Counted from the first letter of the stretch, positions 7,405 to 16,610 are shown. The stretch: DNA of 29,647 bases from CAYUJH01 sp964394585 (GCA_964394585.1 CAYMYI010000048.1:1-29647), one strand, 5' to 3'. Program-made: numbers and translations. The notes: generated by a model not told the origin, from the letters alone.

Positions 7405-8229
7405 TTATTCTATCTCAAATTCGTGCCGAAGGCCTTCGTAGTCATCTAGTTCGATTTCGAAAGCTCCCACAAAAATTTTAGCGCGTACTTTTAGCGGTAC
7501 TTTATTTTCATCGTCCGAAATCCAGAGTTTTACTGAGTTTTTCCCCCGGAAAAAACTATTATCGGGCATAATAGGGGCTAGTTCAACCGAGTTAATCTTT
7601 CCGAACTTTGTTTTGAGCTTTTTCTTGCCTAAATAAAGGATTTTAAAATCATAGACTTCATTTTCGAAGAAAGCATCCATTTGAATCGTATCTCCTTCAT
7701 GCATTTTTGCAAAATCGACGGTGCGTAAATAATAGTATCCACTAACGATATCTTGCGCGTATTGCGGCAGGTCAAATTCTTTCTCTTTAATTTTCCCTTT
7801 TTTGTTTTGGCGAACTTTTGCCTTTTTTTGGTGGTGCTCGAACTGTACGGTTTCTTCCAGTTTGTATTTATTTTCCGAAACGTTGCGGTAGAACTTCCGG
7901 GGAATTACTGCACCGGTGTCGATAAACGAGCGGTATAGGTTATCGACGTCGTACACAAATGCAAATGAGCCTGTCGTTTTAGCATCGATATCTACTTTAT
8001 AGCACGTGTACTTATCAACTCTATGGTATGAGGTATCTAAATGAACTACAGCTTCGGCAGCATTTAAAAGGCCATAATGTGCCCGATACGAAAGCCGCTC
8101 TCCGCGTGAGAAACGCTCGAGTTGTTTCGTGGAATGCGTAGAATGCGGTCTTTCTTCTTGAAAAAAAAAGCTAGTAAAAGCCGCGATGCTTATCCATAGA
8201 AAAGCTCTGTGGGATATGGGAAACGTCAT
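7405..8229 (-). CDS. DUF3108 domain protein, probably exported
   Basis: 274 residues from ATG 8229. The first 23 residues contain a hydrophobic run (A-F-L-W-I-S-I-A-A-F-T) that looks like a signal peptide or anchor. The DUF3108 opening G-E-R-L-S-Y-R-A-H-Y-G-L-L-N-A-A-E-A begins at about residue 43, and the rest is predicted beta-rich with a basic patch at about 135-150 (K-K-A-K-V-R-Q-N-K-K). DUF3108 proteins are thought to be periplasmic beta-barrel-like domains; no biochemical role is established that I can state. It converges on lspA with 2 bases between stops. The 140-base upstream gap separates it from the class V aminotransferase gene, which is on the same strand. Confidence 0.85.
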   Translation of the reverse strand: MTFPISHRAFLWISIAAFTSFFFQEERPHSTHSTKQLERFSRGERLSYRAHYGLLNAAEAVVHLDTSYHRVDKYTCYKVDIDAKTTGSFAFVYDVDNLYRSFIDTGAVIPRKFYRNVSENKYKLEETVQFEHHQKKAKVRQNKKGKIKEKEFDLPQYAQDIVSGYYYLRTVDFAKMHEGDTIQMDAFFENEVYDFKILYLGKKKLKTKFGKINSVELAPIMPDNSFFRGKNSVKLWISDDENKVPLKVRAKIFVGAFEIELDDYEGLRHEFEIE

Positions 8230-8369
8230 AGTTCAATGCAGTTTAAGTGGTGGCAATTATTCTTTTGAATAAAAACATCCGATAAATATTCGTTACATAC
8301 TAATGACAATTGATACTCCAATAGGGTAATGTTTTGATGTTAAAAAATGAAAAGAATACGCTTAGAGGT

Positions 8370-9449
8370 TTATTGAAGGGCTTCTAAGTGATCGATCAGC
8401 ATTAAAAAGCGCTCTTTAGAATGGGTTGGAAAGTTGGCTATGCGGATTTGGCTTTGTTTGTAGCTGCCATAGCCTGCGCCAATGATAAACCCCTTTTGCT
8501 GACAATAATCCAGTACTTCGGAGGCTGTATGATTGAGGCACTTGGCAACAATGACTGTTTTTGAACGATGGGATTTCTTTGTTACAAGAGGCTCAAAATG
8601 CGGGCTATTTTCCAATGCCTGATACAAAAATGCCGCTTTGTAGTTGGTTTCTTGTCGGATGGCTTCAATCCCTCGTCGGTTCATATCTTCTGCAACTTTT
8701 CCTAGCAGGTAAATGCCAAGCACATTGGGTGTAGGGGGTGTTTGGTGTTTTGTAGCTTGTTTTAGCAACGATGGGATGCTATGGTATGTTCCGATGGATA
8801 CTCCTTTGGCGTGTAGAGCTTCTGCTTTGGCAACGCATCGATTGTTGAACACCCAAACGCCTAACCCGGCAGGTAGGCCCATGCCTTTTTGCACCGAAAA
8901 ATAGAGGGAATCGATAATTGAAAAATCGAACGAGGGATACGGTACGGATGATACCGCATCGACGGTAAGCAACGCATCGGGCGAGGCAGCCCGTAGGGCA
9001 TGTAAATATTCCAAGGGGAACGAAACGCCTGAGCTGGTTTCGTTATGGGTTACGGCTATGAGTTCGGTGTTTTCTGCTACTTTGAGTAAATTTTCGGTGA
9101 AACCCTGCCCAAAAGGCACTTCTGTCTTCTGAGGTTTCTTGCCGAGTTGCTCGGCAAAATCATGAAATTTCTGCGAGAATGAGCCATTCACAAAGTGGAA
9201 CGAGTGGCGCTCTACACAGTTTTGCAGCAAACGCTCCCAAATTTCGTTTGCCGAACTGGTGAATACAATATGGTGAGTATCCGGAATTTGCAGCAGTTGA
9301 CGCACCTGTGCAATGGCATGGGCATAGTAGCTTTGAAAAGCTTTGCTGCGGTGCGAAATGGAAGCAACAGACTCTTTCAGTGCTATTTGTAGGTGATCGG
9401 GTACGGTAAAATAAAGTTCGCTTGGCCCGGGGGTAAGAAAGTATTTCAT
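8370..9449 (-). CDS. Class V aminotransferase (PLP-dependent, SerC/AGAT-like)
   Basis: 359 residues from ATG 9449. It opens with F-L-T-P-G-P-S-E-L-Y, the usual start of this fold. The cofactor Asp is D164 in L-T-V-D-A-V-S-S and the Schiff-base lysine is K188 in S-V-Q-K-G-M-G-L-P. T-H-N-E-T-S-S-G at 134-141 is the substrate and phosphate loop. The family includes phosphoserine aminotransferase and serine- or alanine-glyoxylate aminotransferases; the sequence does not let me choose, and no serine-biosynthesis neighbour is present. It is a single gene, transcribed divergently from the M14 carboxypeptidase, with a 183-base intergenic region. Confidence 0.88.
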   Translation of the reverse strand: MKYFLTPGPSELYFTVPDHLQIALKESVASISHRSKAFQSYYAHAIAQVRQLLQIPDTHHIVFTSSANEIWERLLQNCVERHSFHFVNGSFSQKFHDFAEQLGKKPQKTEVPFGQGFTENLLKVAENTELIAVTHNETSSGVSFPLEYLHALRAASPDALLTVDAVSSVPYPSFDFSIIDSLYFSVQKGMGLPAGLGVWVFNNRCVAKAEALHAKGVSIGTYHSIPSLLKQATKHQTPPTPNVLGIYLLGKVAEDMNRRGIEAIRQETNYKAAFLYQALENSPHFEPLVTKKSHRSKTVIVAKCLNHTASEVLDYCQQKGFIIGAGYGSYKQSQIRIANFPTHSKERFLMLIDHLEALQ

Positions 9450-9566
9450 GGAAAGTGCAATTCTAATTACAGAAAAACTGAAGGCGCAAAACTACAAATA
9501 ACCAGAGGTATCAATAGTGAAAGTACACTGCTATTATTTTCGAAAAAACAATTGCCCAATAGTTTA

Positions 9567-9598
9567 TTTGTTCTTACAAGTTTCGAGATGTAGCTTTC
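9567..9598 (+). promoter_or_regulatory. Candidate Bacteroidota-type promoter for the M14 carboxypeptidase
   Basis: TTTG at 9567-9570 and TAGCTTTC at 9591-9598, 20 bases apart, match the Bacteroidota -33 (TTTG) and -7 (TAnnTTTG) elements with one mismatch in the last base of the -7 box. The ATG is 34 bases beyond the -7 box. Pattern match only. Confidence 0.35.
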
Positions 9599-9632
9599 TG
9601 TATACTTCAATGTACCACAAAAAAAAACGACT

Positions 9633-12209
9633 ATGCAATCTTTTCATTTCTATCAAAAACTACTGCTGTTTGTGGGTCTGTTAGCCTTGGTGGTTGTGCC
9701 CAATGCTAAAGCACAAGAGTATTTCTTAGCGGATAAAGGAACTTTCGACGCTTCCATACCCACGCCGGAACAGTTTTTAGGGAGGGGAATCGGTGAGCAA
9801 CATACCCGGCACGATCTTATCGTAGCATACCTCAAAAGGCTGGCGGATCTTTCTCCGAAAGCGACTTTTCAAGAGTATGGAAAAACGTATGAGGGGCGCT
9901 CGCTGGTCATCTTAACGATTACCAGCCAAGCCAACCATGCTCGGTTATCTGAAATTCAATCGGCACACCAGCAAATAGCGAATCCCGGACAAGAGGTTAC
10001 CGATTTCAGCAACATACCTGTGCTGGTTAATTTGGGCTATAATGTGCATGGTAATGAGCCTTCTAGCTCTGAAGCTGCCTTGTTAGCAGCCTACTACTAT
10101 GTAGCGTCTACCTCTGACGAAGTAAAAAATACGCTCGATAATGCCGTAATTATGATAGACCCGACTATCAACCCCGATGGCCGCGACCGCCACACCCACT
10201 GGGCCAATATGCATAAGGGGAATCCGATTGTAACCGACCCACTCGACCGCGAACACAACGAAGCATGGCCCGGCGGAAGAACCAACCATTACTGGTTCGA
10301 TTTAAATCGTGATTGGATTTTGGCTGTACACCCTGAAAGCCGTGGAAAACTCAATTTTTACCACCAGTGGCTGCCCAATGTGGTAACCGATTTCCATGAA
10401 ATGGGTACTAACAGTACGTATTTTTTTGAGCCTATGAAAAAAAATGGCTCAAAGAATCCGATTATGCCCAAAGAAAATTATACAACGTTGAACGACATCT
10501 TTGCAACGTATTATGCCGAAGCACTTGATGGCATTGGATCATTTTATTTTACCAAAGAAGCATTTGACGGCACATACCCCGGGTATGGTTCTTCTTATCC
10601 TGACGTGCAAGGGGGGTTGGGAATTTTGTTTGAACAGGCAAGCTCCAGAGGTCATGCGCAAGCAAGTGAAAACGGCATTGTTACGTTTCCCTTTACCATT
10701 CGGAATCAGTTTACCTCAAGCCTTGCTACTGTGAAAGCCGCAGTAGCCGAACGAGAGCGGTTGTTAAAGTACAAGCAAGATTTCTTTAAATCGGCACTAA
10801 CAAACGCACAGCGCGACCCTATAAAAGCCTACGTATTTGGCGATGCAAACGACCCCAGCCGTAATCGAGCGTTTTTAGACTTGTTGCTGATGCACCGTGT
10901 AGAAGTTTACAAAGCAAACACCACCGTAACGGCGAGTGGAAAGCGGTTTAATGCAGAAAATACTTGGATTGTACCCACTAACCAGCCCCAATATCGCATG
11001 GTACAGACCATGTTCGAATCGTACGATGAGTACCAAGATAGCGTATTTTACGATGCTTCGGCGTGGTCGTTAATCCATGCATATGGCTTGCCTTACGGCG
11101 AACTCCGTTCAGGAAGTATTCCCCTAGGAGAGCGCGTAACCTTCGATAATAATTTACCCCCGAAAATTCAGGTAGAAAAAAGCCAATATGCGTACGCATT
11201 GGTATGGAGCGATTATTTCGCGCCGAAGGCGTTACACTTCTTACAGAGTAAGGGTATTCGGGTAAAGGCGGCATTTAAACCGTTTACGGCAAAAGTAGGC
11301 GATGAGGAAATTGATTTTGGATATGGCACTCTGATGATACCCGTGAGTACACAATCGCAAAGTGCCGATCAAGTACATTTAATTGTGCAACAGGCTGTAT
11401 CGCTCACCGGGGTCAAAGCGTATCCGTTATCTACAGGCTTTAGCGTACGTGGGGTAGATTTAGGCAGCCGTTATTTTGGTACACTACGCTCGCCAAGTGT
11501 GCTGATGCCTGTAGGAGAGGGGGTTTCTGCTTACGAAGCCGGAGAAATTTGGCATGTGCTGGATACACGAGTAAACATGCCCATTACTAAGGTAGATATG
11601 AATGATTTCAACCGAATTGATTGGAGTAGTTACAATACCGTAGTGATGGTTTCGGGTCGGTATGATTTGGATAGTAGCCAGTTTGCACGTTTACGCCAAT
11701 GGGTTGCGGAAGGGGGAACGCTCATCACGCAGCGTACGGCAACCCAATGGGCGATTGACCGAGGGCTTGTGAAAGAAAAACTACGTAAACTCGACCGAAA
11801 CGAAAGCGGCCGCTTACCCTACGTAGATGCCCCCGAAATTGCAGGAGCTAAAGAAATTGGAGGAACTATTTTCGAAGTAGAAGTCGATATTACTCACCCG
11901 TTAGCATTTGGATACACCCAGCCTCGAATGCCAGTCTATCGTAATAGTTCCGTGATTTTAGAGCCTAGTGAAAATGCGTTTAGTACTGTGTTGCAATACA
12001 CGAAGGCTCCACATATCGATGGGTTTGTGAGCCCAGAAAACCTTGAGTTATTGAAAGGGTCGGCAAGTTTATTGGTAAGCCGCCTAGGCAGCGGGCGAGT
12101 GATTATGTTTGCCGATAATCCAAACTTTAGAGGAACCTGGTATGGCACAAACCGTCTGTTTTTCAATGCTCTCTTTTTTGGTAACGAAGTCCGTATCCCC
12201 TCCGAATAA
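9633..12209 (+). CDS. Exported M14 zinc carboxypeptidase with amidotransferase-like C-terminal domain
   Basis: 858 residues from ATG 9633, with a signal peptide ending near A-K-A-Q (residues 25-28). M14 catalytic domain at about 45-380: zinc ligands H139 and E142 (V-H-G-N-E-P), N-P-D-G-R-D at 180-185, F-D-L-N-R-D-W at 222-228 (substrate-binding N and R), third ligand H255 (T-D-F-H-E-M-G), and catalytic Glu E334 in L-F-E-Q-A-S-S-R-G. All key residues are present, so it should be active. Residues 600-840 form a second domain resembling the class I glutamine amidotransferase fold (V-V-M-V-S-G-R-Y-D, then W-V-A-E-G-G-T-L-I-T), as in many Bacteroidota M14 proteins, without an evident catalytic Cys. 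It probably digests peptides in the periplasm or outside. A terminator-like hairpin follows at 12233. Confidence 0.94.
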   Translation: MQSFHFYQKLLLFVGLLALVVVPNAKAQEYFLADKGTFDASIPTPEQFLGRGIGEQHTRHDLIVAYLKRLADLSPKATFQEYGKTYEGRSLVILTITSQANHARLSEIQSAHQQIANPGQEVTDFSNIPVLVNLGYNVHGNEPSSSEAALLAAYYYVASTSDEVKNTLDNAVIMIDPTINPDGRDRHTHWANMHKGNPIVTDPLDREHNEAWPGGRTNHYWFDLNRDWILAVHPESRGKLNFYHQWLPNVVTDFHEMGTNSTYFFEPMKKNGSKNPIMPKENYTTLNDIFATYYAEALDGIGSFYFTKEAFDGTYPGYGSSYPDVQGGLGILFEQASSRGHAQASENGIVTFPFTIRNQFTSSLATVKAAVAERERLLKYKQDFFKSALTNAQRDPIKAYVFGDANDPSRNRAFLDLLLMHRVEVYKANTTVTASGKRFNAENTWIVPTNQPQYRMVQTMFESYDEYQDSVFYDASAWSLIHAYGLPYGELRSGSIPLGERVTFDNNLPPKIQVEKSQYAYALVWSDYFAPKALHFLQSKGIRVKAAFKPFTAKVGDEEIDFGYGTLMIPVSTQSQSADQVHLIVQQAVSLTGVKAYPLSTGFSVRGVDLGSRYFGTLRSPSVLMPVGEGVSAYEAGEIWHVLDTRVNMPITKVDMNDFNRIDWSSYNTVVMVSGRYDLDSSQFARLRQWVAEGGTLITQRTATQWAIDRGLVKEKLRKLDRNESGRLPYVDAPEIAGAKEIGGTIFEVEVDITHPLAFGYTQPRMPVYRNSSVILEPSENAFSTVLQYTKAPHIDGFVSPENLELLKGSASLLVSRLGSGRVIMFADNPNFRGTWYGTNRLFFNALFFGNEVRIPSE

Positions 12210-12232
12210 ATTTGCCATCACTCCTTATTTTA

Positions 12233-12264
12233 AAGCAATAGCTCTTTCCTGGCTATTGCTTCTC
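12233..12264 (+). terminator. Probable terminator after the carboxypeptidase gene
   Basis: AAGCAATAGC (12233-12242) pairs perfectly with GCTATTGCTT (12252-12261) around a 9-base loop. The 3' side continues CTCTTT, a poor but present T-rich tail. It lies between two same-strand genes, so it probably separates their transcripts. Confidence 0.55.
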
Positions 12265-12281
12265 TTTAAAGTCATCATTCC

Positions 12282-12980
12282 ATGAAAAAAATCATATGTA
12301 TTTTGGCGAGTGTTCTGTGCGTAGCTGCGTGCTCGCCCATCCGGAAGTACAAAACACAGGCAGAAATGCAATGGCGCGCTGATATCGATGCATTTAACGA
12401 GCGGAATGTTACAGAAACGCATTCGCCGAATGCGGTTTTGTTTGCCGGCAGTTCCAGCATTCGGCTTTGGGAAACTATCCACGATGATATGGCGCCCTAC
12501 GAAGTCATCCAGCGAGGGTATGGAGGAGCAAAGTTTTCCGATTTGGCAGTATTCGCCGAAGAGGTATTTTATCCGCATACTTGCCAAGCGATTGTCATCT
12601 TTGTAGCAAATGATATTTCCGGTACGCCCGAAGATATTTCCCCTGAAGAAGTAGGCCGCGTGGTGCGGTATATCACCCGAACAATCCGAAAAAAAAAGCC
12701 AACAACTCCAATCTTTTTTATAGAAATCACCCCTACTAGCAGCCGATGGAAGGTATGGGAGCAGATTCAGCAATCGAATGCGCAACTCAAACAACTCTGT
12801 GGACAGCACGAAAACACGTACTTTATCGCTACAGCTTCGCACTTTTTAAACGAGCAAGGGGTTCCGCGCGATGAACTGTTCGTAGACGATTTGCTCCATC
12901 TGAACCGCCAAGGGTACCAACTTTGGACTCGGTTAATTAAGGCTTCGTTAGATGAGGTGATTTCCCCTAAAGGCGATTAA
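12282..12980 (+). CDS. SGNH/GDSL-family hydrolase lipoprotein
   Basis: 232 residues from ATG 12282. The N-terminus is a lipoprotein signal with lipobox V-A-A-C (C17), so the product is anchored in the envelope after LspA cleavage. SGNH blocks: A-G-S-S-S-I-R at 55-61, where the usual GDS is GSS and S58 is the likely nucleophile; G-Y-G-G at 79-82; A-N-D at 109-111; D-D-L-L-H at 202-206, giving the D-x-x-H pair D203/H206. The length is normal for the family (about 200-240). Likely an esterase or acetyl-hydrolase acting on polysaccharide or lipid substituents; the substrate cannot be read from the sequence. Its stop codon abuts the stop codon of the opposing lipoprotein gene. Confidence 0.9.
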   Translation: MKKIICILASVLCVAACSPIRKYKTQAEMQWRADIDAFNERNVTETHSPNAVLFAGSSSIRLWETIHDDMAPYEVIQRGYGGAKFSDLAVFAEEVFYPHTCQAIVIFVANDISGTPEDISPEEVGRVVRYITRTIRKKKPTTPIFFIEITPTSSRWKVWEQIQQSNAQLKQLCGQHENTYFIATASHFLNEQGVPRDELFVDDLLHLNRQGYQLWTRLIKASLDEVISPKGD

Positions 12981-13511
12981 TTAGTTTGCCTTACCCGAAA
13001 TGGTGAGTTCCATTGTAAATTGAAGGCGCACAGAATCGGCGACGAAATCGGCAGGGAATGCATATAGCTGAAACAGAAGGGCACTATCGAGCAAAGGCTG
13101 GTGCAACGAAACTCCCTCTGCGGCATCGAAGCCATCGCTTGCAGCGTTTTTGAGTGAGCCATCGGCTGCTACAAGAACTTCGGTGCCTTCGAGCGAAACT
13201 AAACGGAGCGAATCGAATCGGCTGAGTTGCACGGTGCTTAAGTTGGGCGCTTCGATGGTTACCAAAATGGTATCAATCTGCACGCGCTGAATCGTAGAAG
13301 GGCTAACCGAAAAGCTATCTAACAAAATGGCAAGGGGGTTTTCGGCAGGGGTAGCTTGTAAAACGTACACCGTATCGGTTTTAACGCTATCGGGAATTAG
13401 GAAGGAGGCTTCGAGTGTACTTCTGTAATTTAACTCTACCACATCGCCATCGAAACAAGCGGTAAATACTCCGGAAAGCAACAATAGAACGAGCAACCAA
13501 CGGGAACGCAT
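12981..13511 (-). CDS. Small exported lipoprotein of unknown function
   Basis: The frame is open from 13598, but the convincing start is ATG 13511 (176 residues). That start places the signal R-S-R-W-L-L-V-L-L-L-L at the N-terminus, with a candidate lipobox F-T-A-C (C19) followed by F-D-G-D. The mature part is acidic and rich in Ser, Leu, Val and Asp, with predicted beta strands in a repeated pattern (V-Q-I-D-T-I-L-V-T-I-E, then S-V-R-L-Q-F-T-M-E-L-T-I near the end), suggesting a beta-sandwich. I recognise no family. It converges with the SGNH lipoprotein gene at zero distance. The gap 13512-13688 separates it from the LytTR gene on the other strand and must hold both promoters. Confidence 0.78.
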   Translation of the reverse strand: MRSRWLLVLLLLSGVFTACFDGDVVELNYRSTLEASFLIPDSVKTDTVYVLQATPAENPLAILLDSFSVSPSTIQRVQIDTILVTIEAPNLSTVQLSRFDSLRLVSLEGTEVLVAADGSLKNAASDGFDAAEGVSLHQPLLDSALLFQLYAFPADFVADSVRLQFTMELTISGKAN

Positions 13512-13688
13512 ACTTCTGAATTTAATGTTTGAACGCACAAAAATAGAGGAACTCGCCAAGCCTTTTCCCATTTTAGCATCTTTTAGTTTTCGCTTCATCT
13601 GAAAAGCATGTGAAAACCAGCATGACTTGATACCTAGAACTTAGAACGTTTTCTTTACCTTCCCTTTTTTACTTTTAATGCATTGGCA

Positions 13689-14603
13689 ATGTGGTTTCGC
13701 ATCGTACGATTTTTCCAAACCCCTCATCCTTTCATATTTAATGTACAAAGTATTGTAATTCCGGGTGCAGTTTCGTTTCTACTTATCGTGATGATCGCCC
13801 CGTTTGGGTTTCAAGAATTACCCTTAATGCATCGGGTCGCCTTCGCATTGCTTTTTGGAACGGTAGGGTCTTGCTCGGTGTGGGCTGTGGTGAGCGGTTT
13901 ACGAAAGACTGCCGCATCCTTTATGCAAGAAGAAGAATGGACGGTTGGCAAAGAGTTTTTGCTCATTCTTTTGGTAGTCGCTACGATTAGTTTGGTAAAT
14001 GCTACGGTTTTTTTAGGATTTGATTTGGCAGAGCACGTTCCTATGTTGCCATTATTTTTTCAAGTGGTTTTTCAAACTGTAGCCATCAGTGTATTCCCCG
14101 TTGCAATCTTAATTTTATTTGAGCAATACACGCATCAGAAACAGAAATTTCAGCAGGCTCGGCAGCTTACAGAGCAATTACGCCAGACGCACCTTCCCAA
14201 TGTAACTTCGGAAACGCCGAAGCCTCAACAATCAGAAGAACCGGTTACCCCTTTTCCGGAACGGGTTGTATTTACTGCCGAGAATGGTAAGCCGGTAGTG
14301 CAGGTATCGTATCGCGATATCGCCTTTTTAAAGTCGGATGGAAACTACGTAGAAGTTTTTTACCAAGAAACCCCTGATAAACTTGGGAAAAGTTTGGTGC
14401 GCAACCGCCTTAAGGTGTGTTTGGAGCTACTGCCGCCGGCACTCTTTTTTCATTGCCATAAAAGTTATGTAGTAAGTGGGGCTTTTATTACTGAGGTGAA
14501 AGGGAATGCACGCAATTTTGAGCTCAAACTGAAAGGACACAACATCACTATTCCGGTATCTCGCTCGCGCGCCGAAGCGCTGAAAGCCTTTTTGCAGCGT
14601 TGA
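13689..14603 (+). CDS. Membrane-bound LytTR-type DNA-binding regulator
   Basis: The frame opens with TTG at 13683, but ATG 13689 two codons later is the likelier start (304 residues). The N-terminal half has four hydrophobic segments (about 20-40, 50-68, 88-108 and 118-145 in the longer numbering). A Q/T/P-rich linker (150-190) follows, then a LytTR domain at about 195-300. Its signature is I-A-F-L-K-S-D-G-N-Y-V-E-V-F, followed by F-H-C-H-K-S-Y-V-V and I-P-V-S-R-S-R at the end. This is the common Bacteroidota single-protein design of a membrane sensor joined directly to a LytTR DNA-binding domain, with no receiver domain. Targets are unknown; the neighbouring DUF2306-like membrane gene is a possible one. 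Confidence 0.9.
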   Translation: MWFRIVRFFQTPHPFIFNVQSIVIPGAVSFLLIVMIAPFGFQELPLMHRVAFALLFGTVGSCSVWAVVSGLRKTAASFMQEEEWTVGKEFLLILLVVATISLVNATVFLGFDLAEHVPMLPLFFQVVFQTVAISVFPVAILILFEQYTHQKQKFQQARQLTEQLRQTHLPNVTSETPKPQQSEEPVTPFPERVVFTAENGKPVVQVSYRDIAFLKSDGNYVEVFYQETPDKLGKSLVRNRLKVCLELLPPALFFHCHKSYVVSGAFITEVKGNARNFELKLKGHNITIPVSRSRAEALKAFLQR

Positions 14604-14765
14604 TTCGCCTGTGGCTTCTTCCCAATGATACCACCCCCCTCCATTTGATACCAGCTTGACGTAAAACAATAATTTTCGGGAAGAAAGCCTTCATTTTTGC
14701 CGCTGTGCCTCTTTGAGTACTCAATCAGTTTTCTACTGCATTCCTTCAATTTAATATCCTATCGT

Positions 14766-15458
14766 ATGGAAAATCTTACACAATATGTTCTATACCTCCA
14801 CGCATGTGCAGGGGGCTTCGCTTTAGTATTTGGTGCTATTGCCATTTTTACCACCAAAGGCAAAAAACAACACACAATTGCCGGCAGGGTATATTTTTGG
14901 GCGATGACATGCGTGTTTATTACAGGGATTTTTGTGGCGTCGTATCGTTTTAATCGGTTTTTGTTTCTCATTGCATTTCTGAGTTATTACAGTGTTTTTG
15001 CAGGAGTTCGTTTGCTTAAACTCAAAAAGCTGCACAAAGGGCAGAACCCTCGCTGGTACGATTGGGCCGCCGGTATGCTCAATGCCTTCGCTAACCTAGT
15101 ATTTATTGCAATGGGGGTATATTATATGGTTGTAAAAGGAAACCTAAGTGCTGCGTTGCTATCCATTGGTTTTGGGGTAGGAGGGCTTGCGATTTCGTAT
15201 ACCAACCTGAAACCCTTTGTGGTACGCCCTACGAAGCCATATCATTGGTATATGGGGCATATGGGTAATATGATGGGGGGCTACATTGCCACAACTACTG
15301 CCTTTTTTTCTACGGTAGTTTCAAGAGTCGATTTTATTCCCTTGCCTCCTGCGTTGGTATTTGCCATTCCTCCGTTGGTGGGTGTCCCTGCATTATTATT
15401 TTGGTTAAACCGCGTAGAACGCTCTTTTCAGGCACCCAGATCAAAACTTAAAGCGTAG
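14766..15458 (+). CDS. Multi-span membrane protein, DUF2306-like
   Basis: 230 residues if ATG 14766 is used; the frame is open from 14697, but those extra residues look like untranslated sequence and the conserved start is at M-E-N-L-T-Q-Y. There are about seven hydrophobic helices. The first contains L-H-A-C-A-G-G-F-A-L-V-F-G-A and is followed by a short loop with K-K-Q-H-T-I-A-G-R, the pattern of small Bacteroidota membrane proteins in which a conserved His and a K-x-H-x-x-x-G loop lie early. H-W-Y-M-G-H-M-G-N-M-M lies near residue 180. No enzyme motif is recognised. It is 162 bases downstream of the LytTR regulator on the same strand. Confidence 0.78.
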   Translation: MENLTQYVLYLHACAGGFALVFGAIAIFTTKGKKQHTIAGRVYFWAMTCVFITGIFVASYRFNRFLFLIAFLSYYSVFAGVRLLKLKKLHKGQNPRWYDWAAGMLNAFANLVFIAMGVYYMVVKGNLSAALLSIGFGVGGLAISYTNLKPFVVRPTKPYHWYMGHMGNMMGGYIATTTAFFSTVVSRVDFIPLPPALVFAIPPLVGVPALLFWLNRVERSFQAPRSKLKA

Positions 15459-15592
15459 AATTTTTATTTCTTGCACGATTCTTTCTGATAAGTCGAAGGC
15501 AACAGATTTATAATTTGCAAAGGGAAAAATCTAGCATTCTTATAAATTAGCCATTCAATTATCTATTCAACCCAACAAAAACCAAAAATCCT

Positions 15593-16597
15593 ATGGGAAT
15601 CTGCAAGAAGATCCTTTTACCACTACTGCTCTCAGGCTTTGTATGGGGGCTATCCCCTGCCCAAACACTTGATAACGTTCAGGTAGAAGAACAAGAAGAT
15701 GGTACCATTGCCATTTATTACGACATCTACGGAGGCCTTGAGTTCGATGTAAGTGTTTATTGTTCTACCGACTTGAAAAAGCCCCTTAAAATGGTAAGTG
15801 GCGATGTGGGTAAAGGGGTTACCGGTGGCAAACGAAAAAAAATCGTTTGGCGCATGCTCGATGAATATGGCGAGCTTCCGTTCGATGTATACTTTGAAGT
15901 GAAAGCAAAATTTAAGACAATCGAGCTAGAGATGGTGTACGTTACCGGAGGTACTTTTATGATGGGTAGCAACCGAGGTGTGGATGATGAAAAACCCTTG
16001 CACTCGGTAATACTCGATGATTTCTACCTAAGCAAATACGAAGTAACCGTGGGCGAATACCGACAGTTTGCAGAAGCAACCGGACGGCAAATGCCTGCTC
16101 GTACTCCAGAAGGAGGCTGGGTCGATGAACACCCCATGGTGTTTGTAACATGGTACGAAGCCCAAGAGTTTTGCGAATGGGCAGGCGGCTCGTTGCCCAC
16201 AGAAGCCGAGTGGGAATTTGCAGCACGCGGCGGGATGATCAGCCAAAACTATTTGTATTCTGGCAGTAATATTTCTACGGCAACAGGTTGGCACGATATC
16301 AACTCTAAATACGAAGTACATCCGGTAGGCACAAAAAACCCTAACGAACTTGGATTACACGATATGAGTGGGAATGTTTCGGAGTGGTGCTACGATTGGT
16401 ACGACCGGAACTACTACAAAAAATCGGAATCTGAAAACCCACAAGGGCCTAAAAAAGCCAAAAACAAAACGCTTCGAGGAGGTTCATATATTGACTTTGC
16501 CTTCCAAGTACGTTCTACAAAACGCGGAAGTTTACCCCCGGCATTCCGTGGGAAAAATATCGGTTTCCGCCTGAAAAAACCTGTTGAAAAAAATTAA
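15593..16597 (+). CDS. Secreted FGE-sulfatase (SUMF1) fold protein, probably not a formylglycine generator
   Basis: 334 residues, ATG 15593, signal peptide to about residue 23 (S-P-A-Q). Residues 25-105 form a beta-rich N-terminal domain containing S-G-D-V-G-K-G-V-T-G-G, often seen before this domain in Bacteroidota. The FGE-sulfatase domain covers about 112-330: M-V-Y-V-T-G-G-T-F-M-M-G-S, then Y-E-V-T-V-G-E-Y, L-P-T-E-A-E-W-E-F-A-A-R-G-G, G-N-V-S-E-W-C-Y-D-W, and L-R-G-G-S-Y. In true formylglycine-generating enzymes the R-G-G-S-(F/W) motif leads into an active-site Cys; here it is followed by I-D-F-A-F and no such Cys is present. It is therefore probably a binding or structural member (GldJ/GldK-like relatives exist) and not an oxidase. 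The next gene starts 13 bases downstream and is likely co-transcribed. Confidence 0.88.
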   Translation: MGICKKILLPLLLSGFVWGLSPAQTLDNVQVEEQEDGTIAIYYDIYGGLEFDVSVYCSTDLKKPLKMVSGDVGKGVTGGKRKKIVWRMLDEYGELPFDVYFEVKAKFKTIELEMVYVTGGTFMMGSNRGVDDEKPLHSVILDDFYLSKYEVTVGEYRQFAEATGRQMPARTPEGGWVDEHPMVFVTWYEAQEFCEWAGGSLPTEAEWEFAARGGMISQNYLYSGSNISTATGWHDINSKYEVHPVGTKNPNELGLHDMSGNVSEWCYDWYDRNYYKKSESENPQGPKKAKNKTLRGGSYIDFAFQVRSTKRGSLPPAFRGKNIGFRLKKPVEKN

Positions 16598-16610
16598 TAC
16601 GTAATTTCCT

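Noticed and set aside
10083..10289. Open frames of 60-100 codons opposite the carboxypeptidase, TIR and repeat-protein genes
   Set aside because: They are antisense shadows of strong coding frames, with no recognisable domain or start context.
13512..13598. Longer start for the small lipoprotein at 13598
   Set aside because: It would bury the signal peptide and lipobox 29 residues in; ATG 13511 puts them at the N-terminus.
14613..14689. GGCTTCTTCCC (14613) and GGGAAGAAAGCC (14678) could pair with one bulge
   Set aside because: The loop is over 50 bases, no T-run follows, and it sits between unrelated genes; probably chance.
15509..15517. TATAATTTG upstream of the FGE-fold gene as a -7 promoter box
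   Set aside because: Spacing within the box is off by one in either reading, and no TTG element lies at the right distance.
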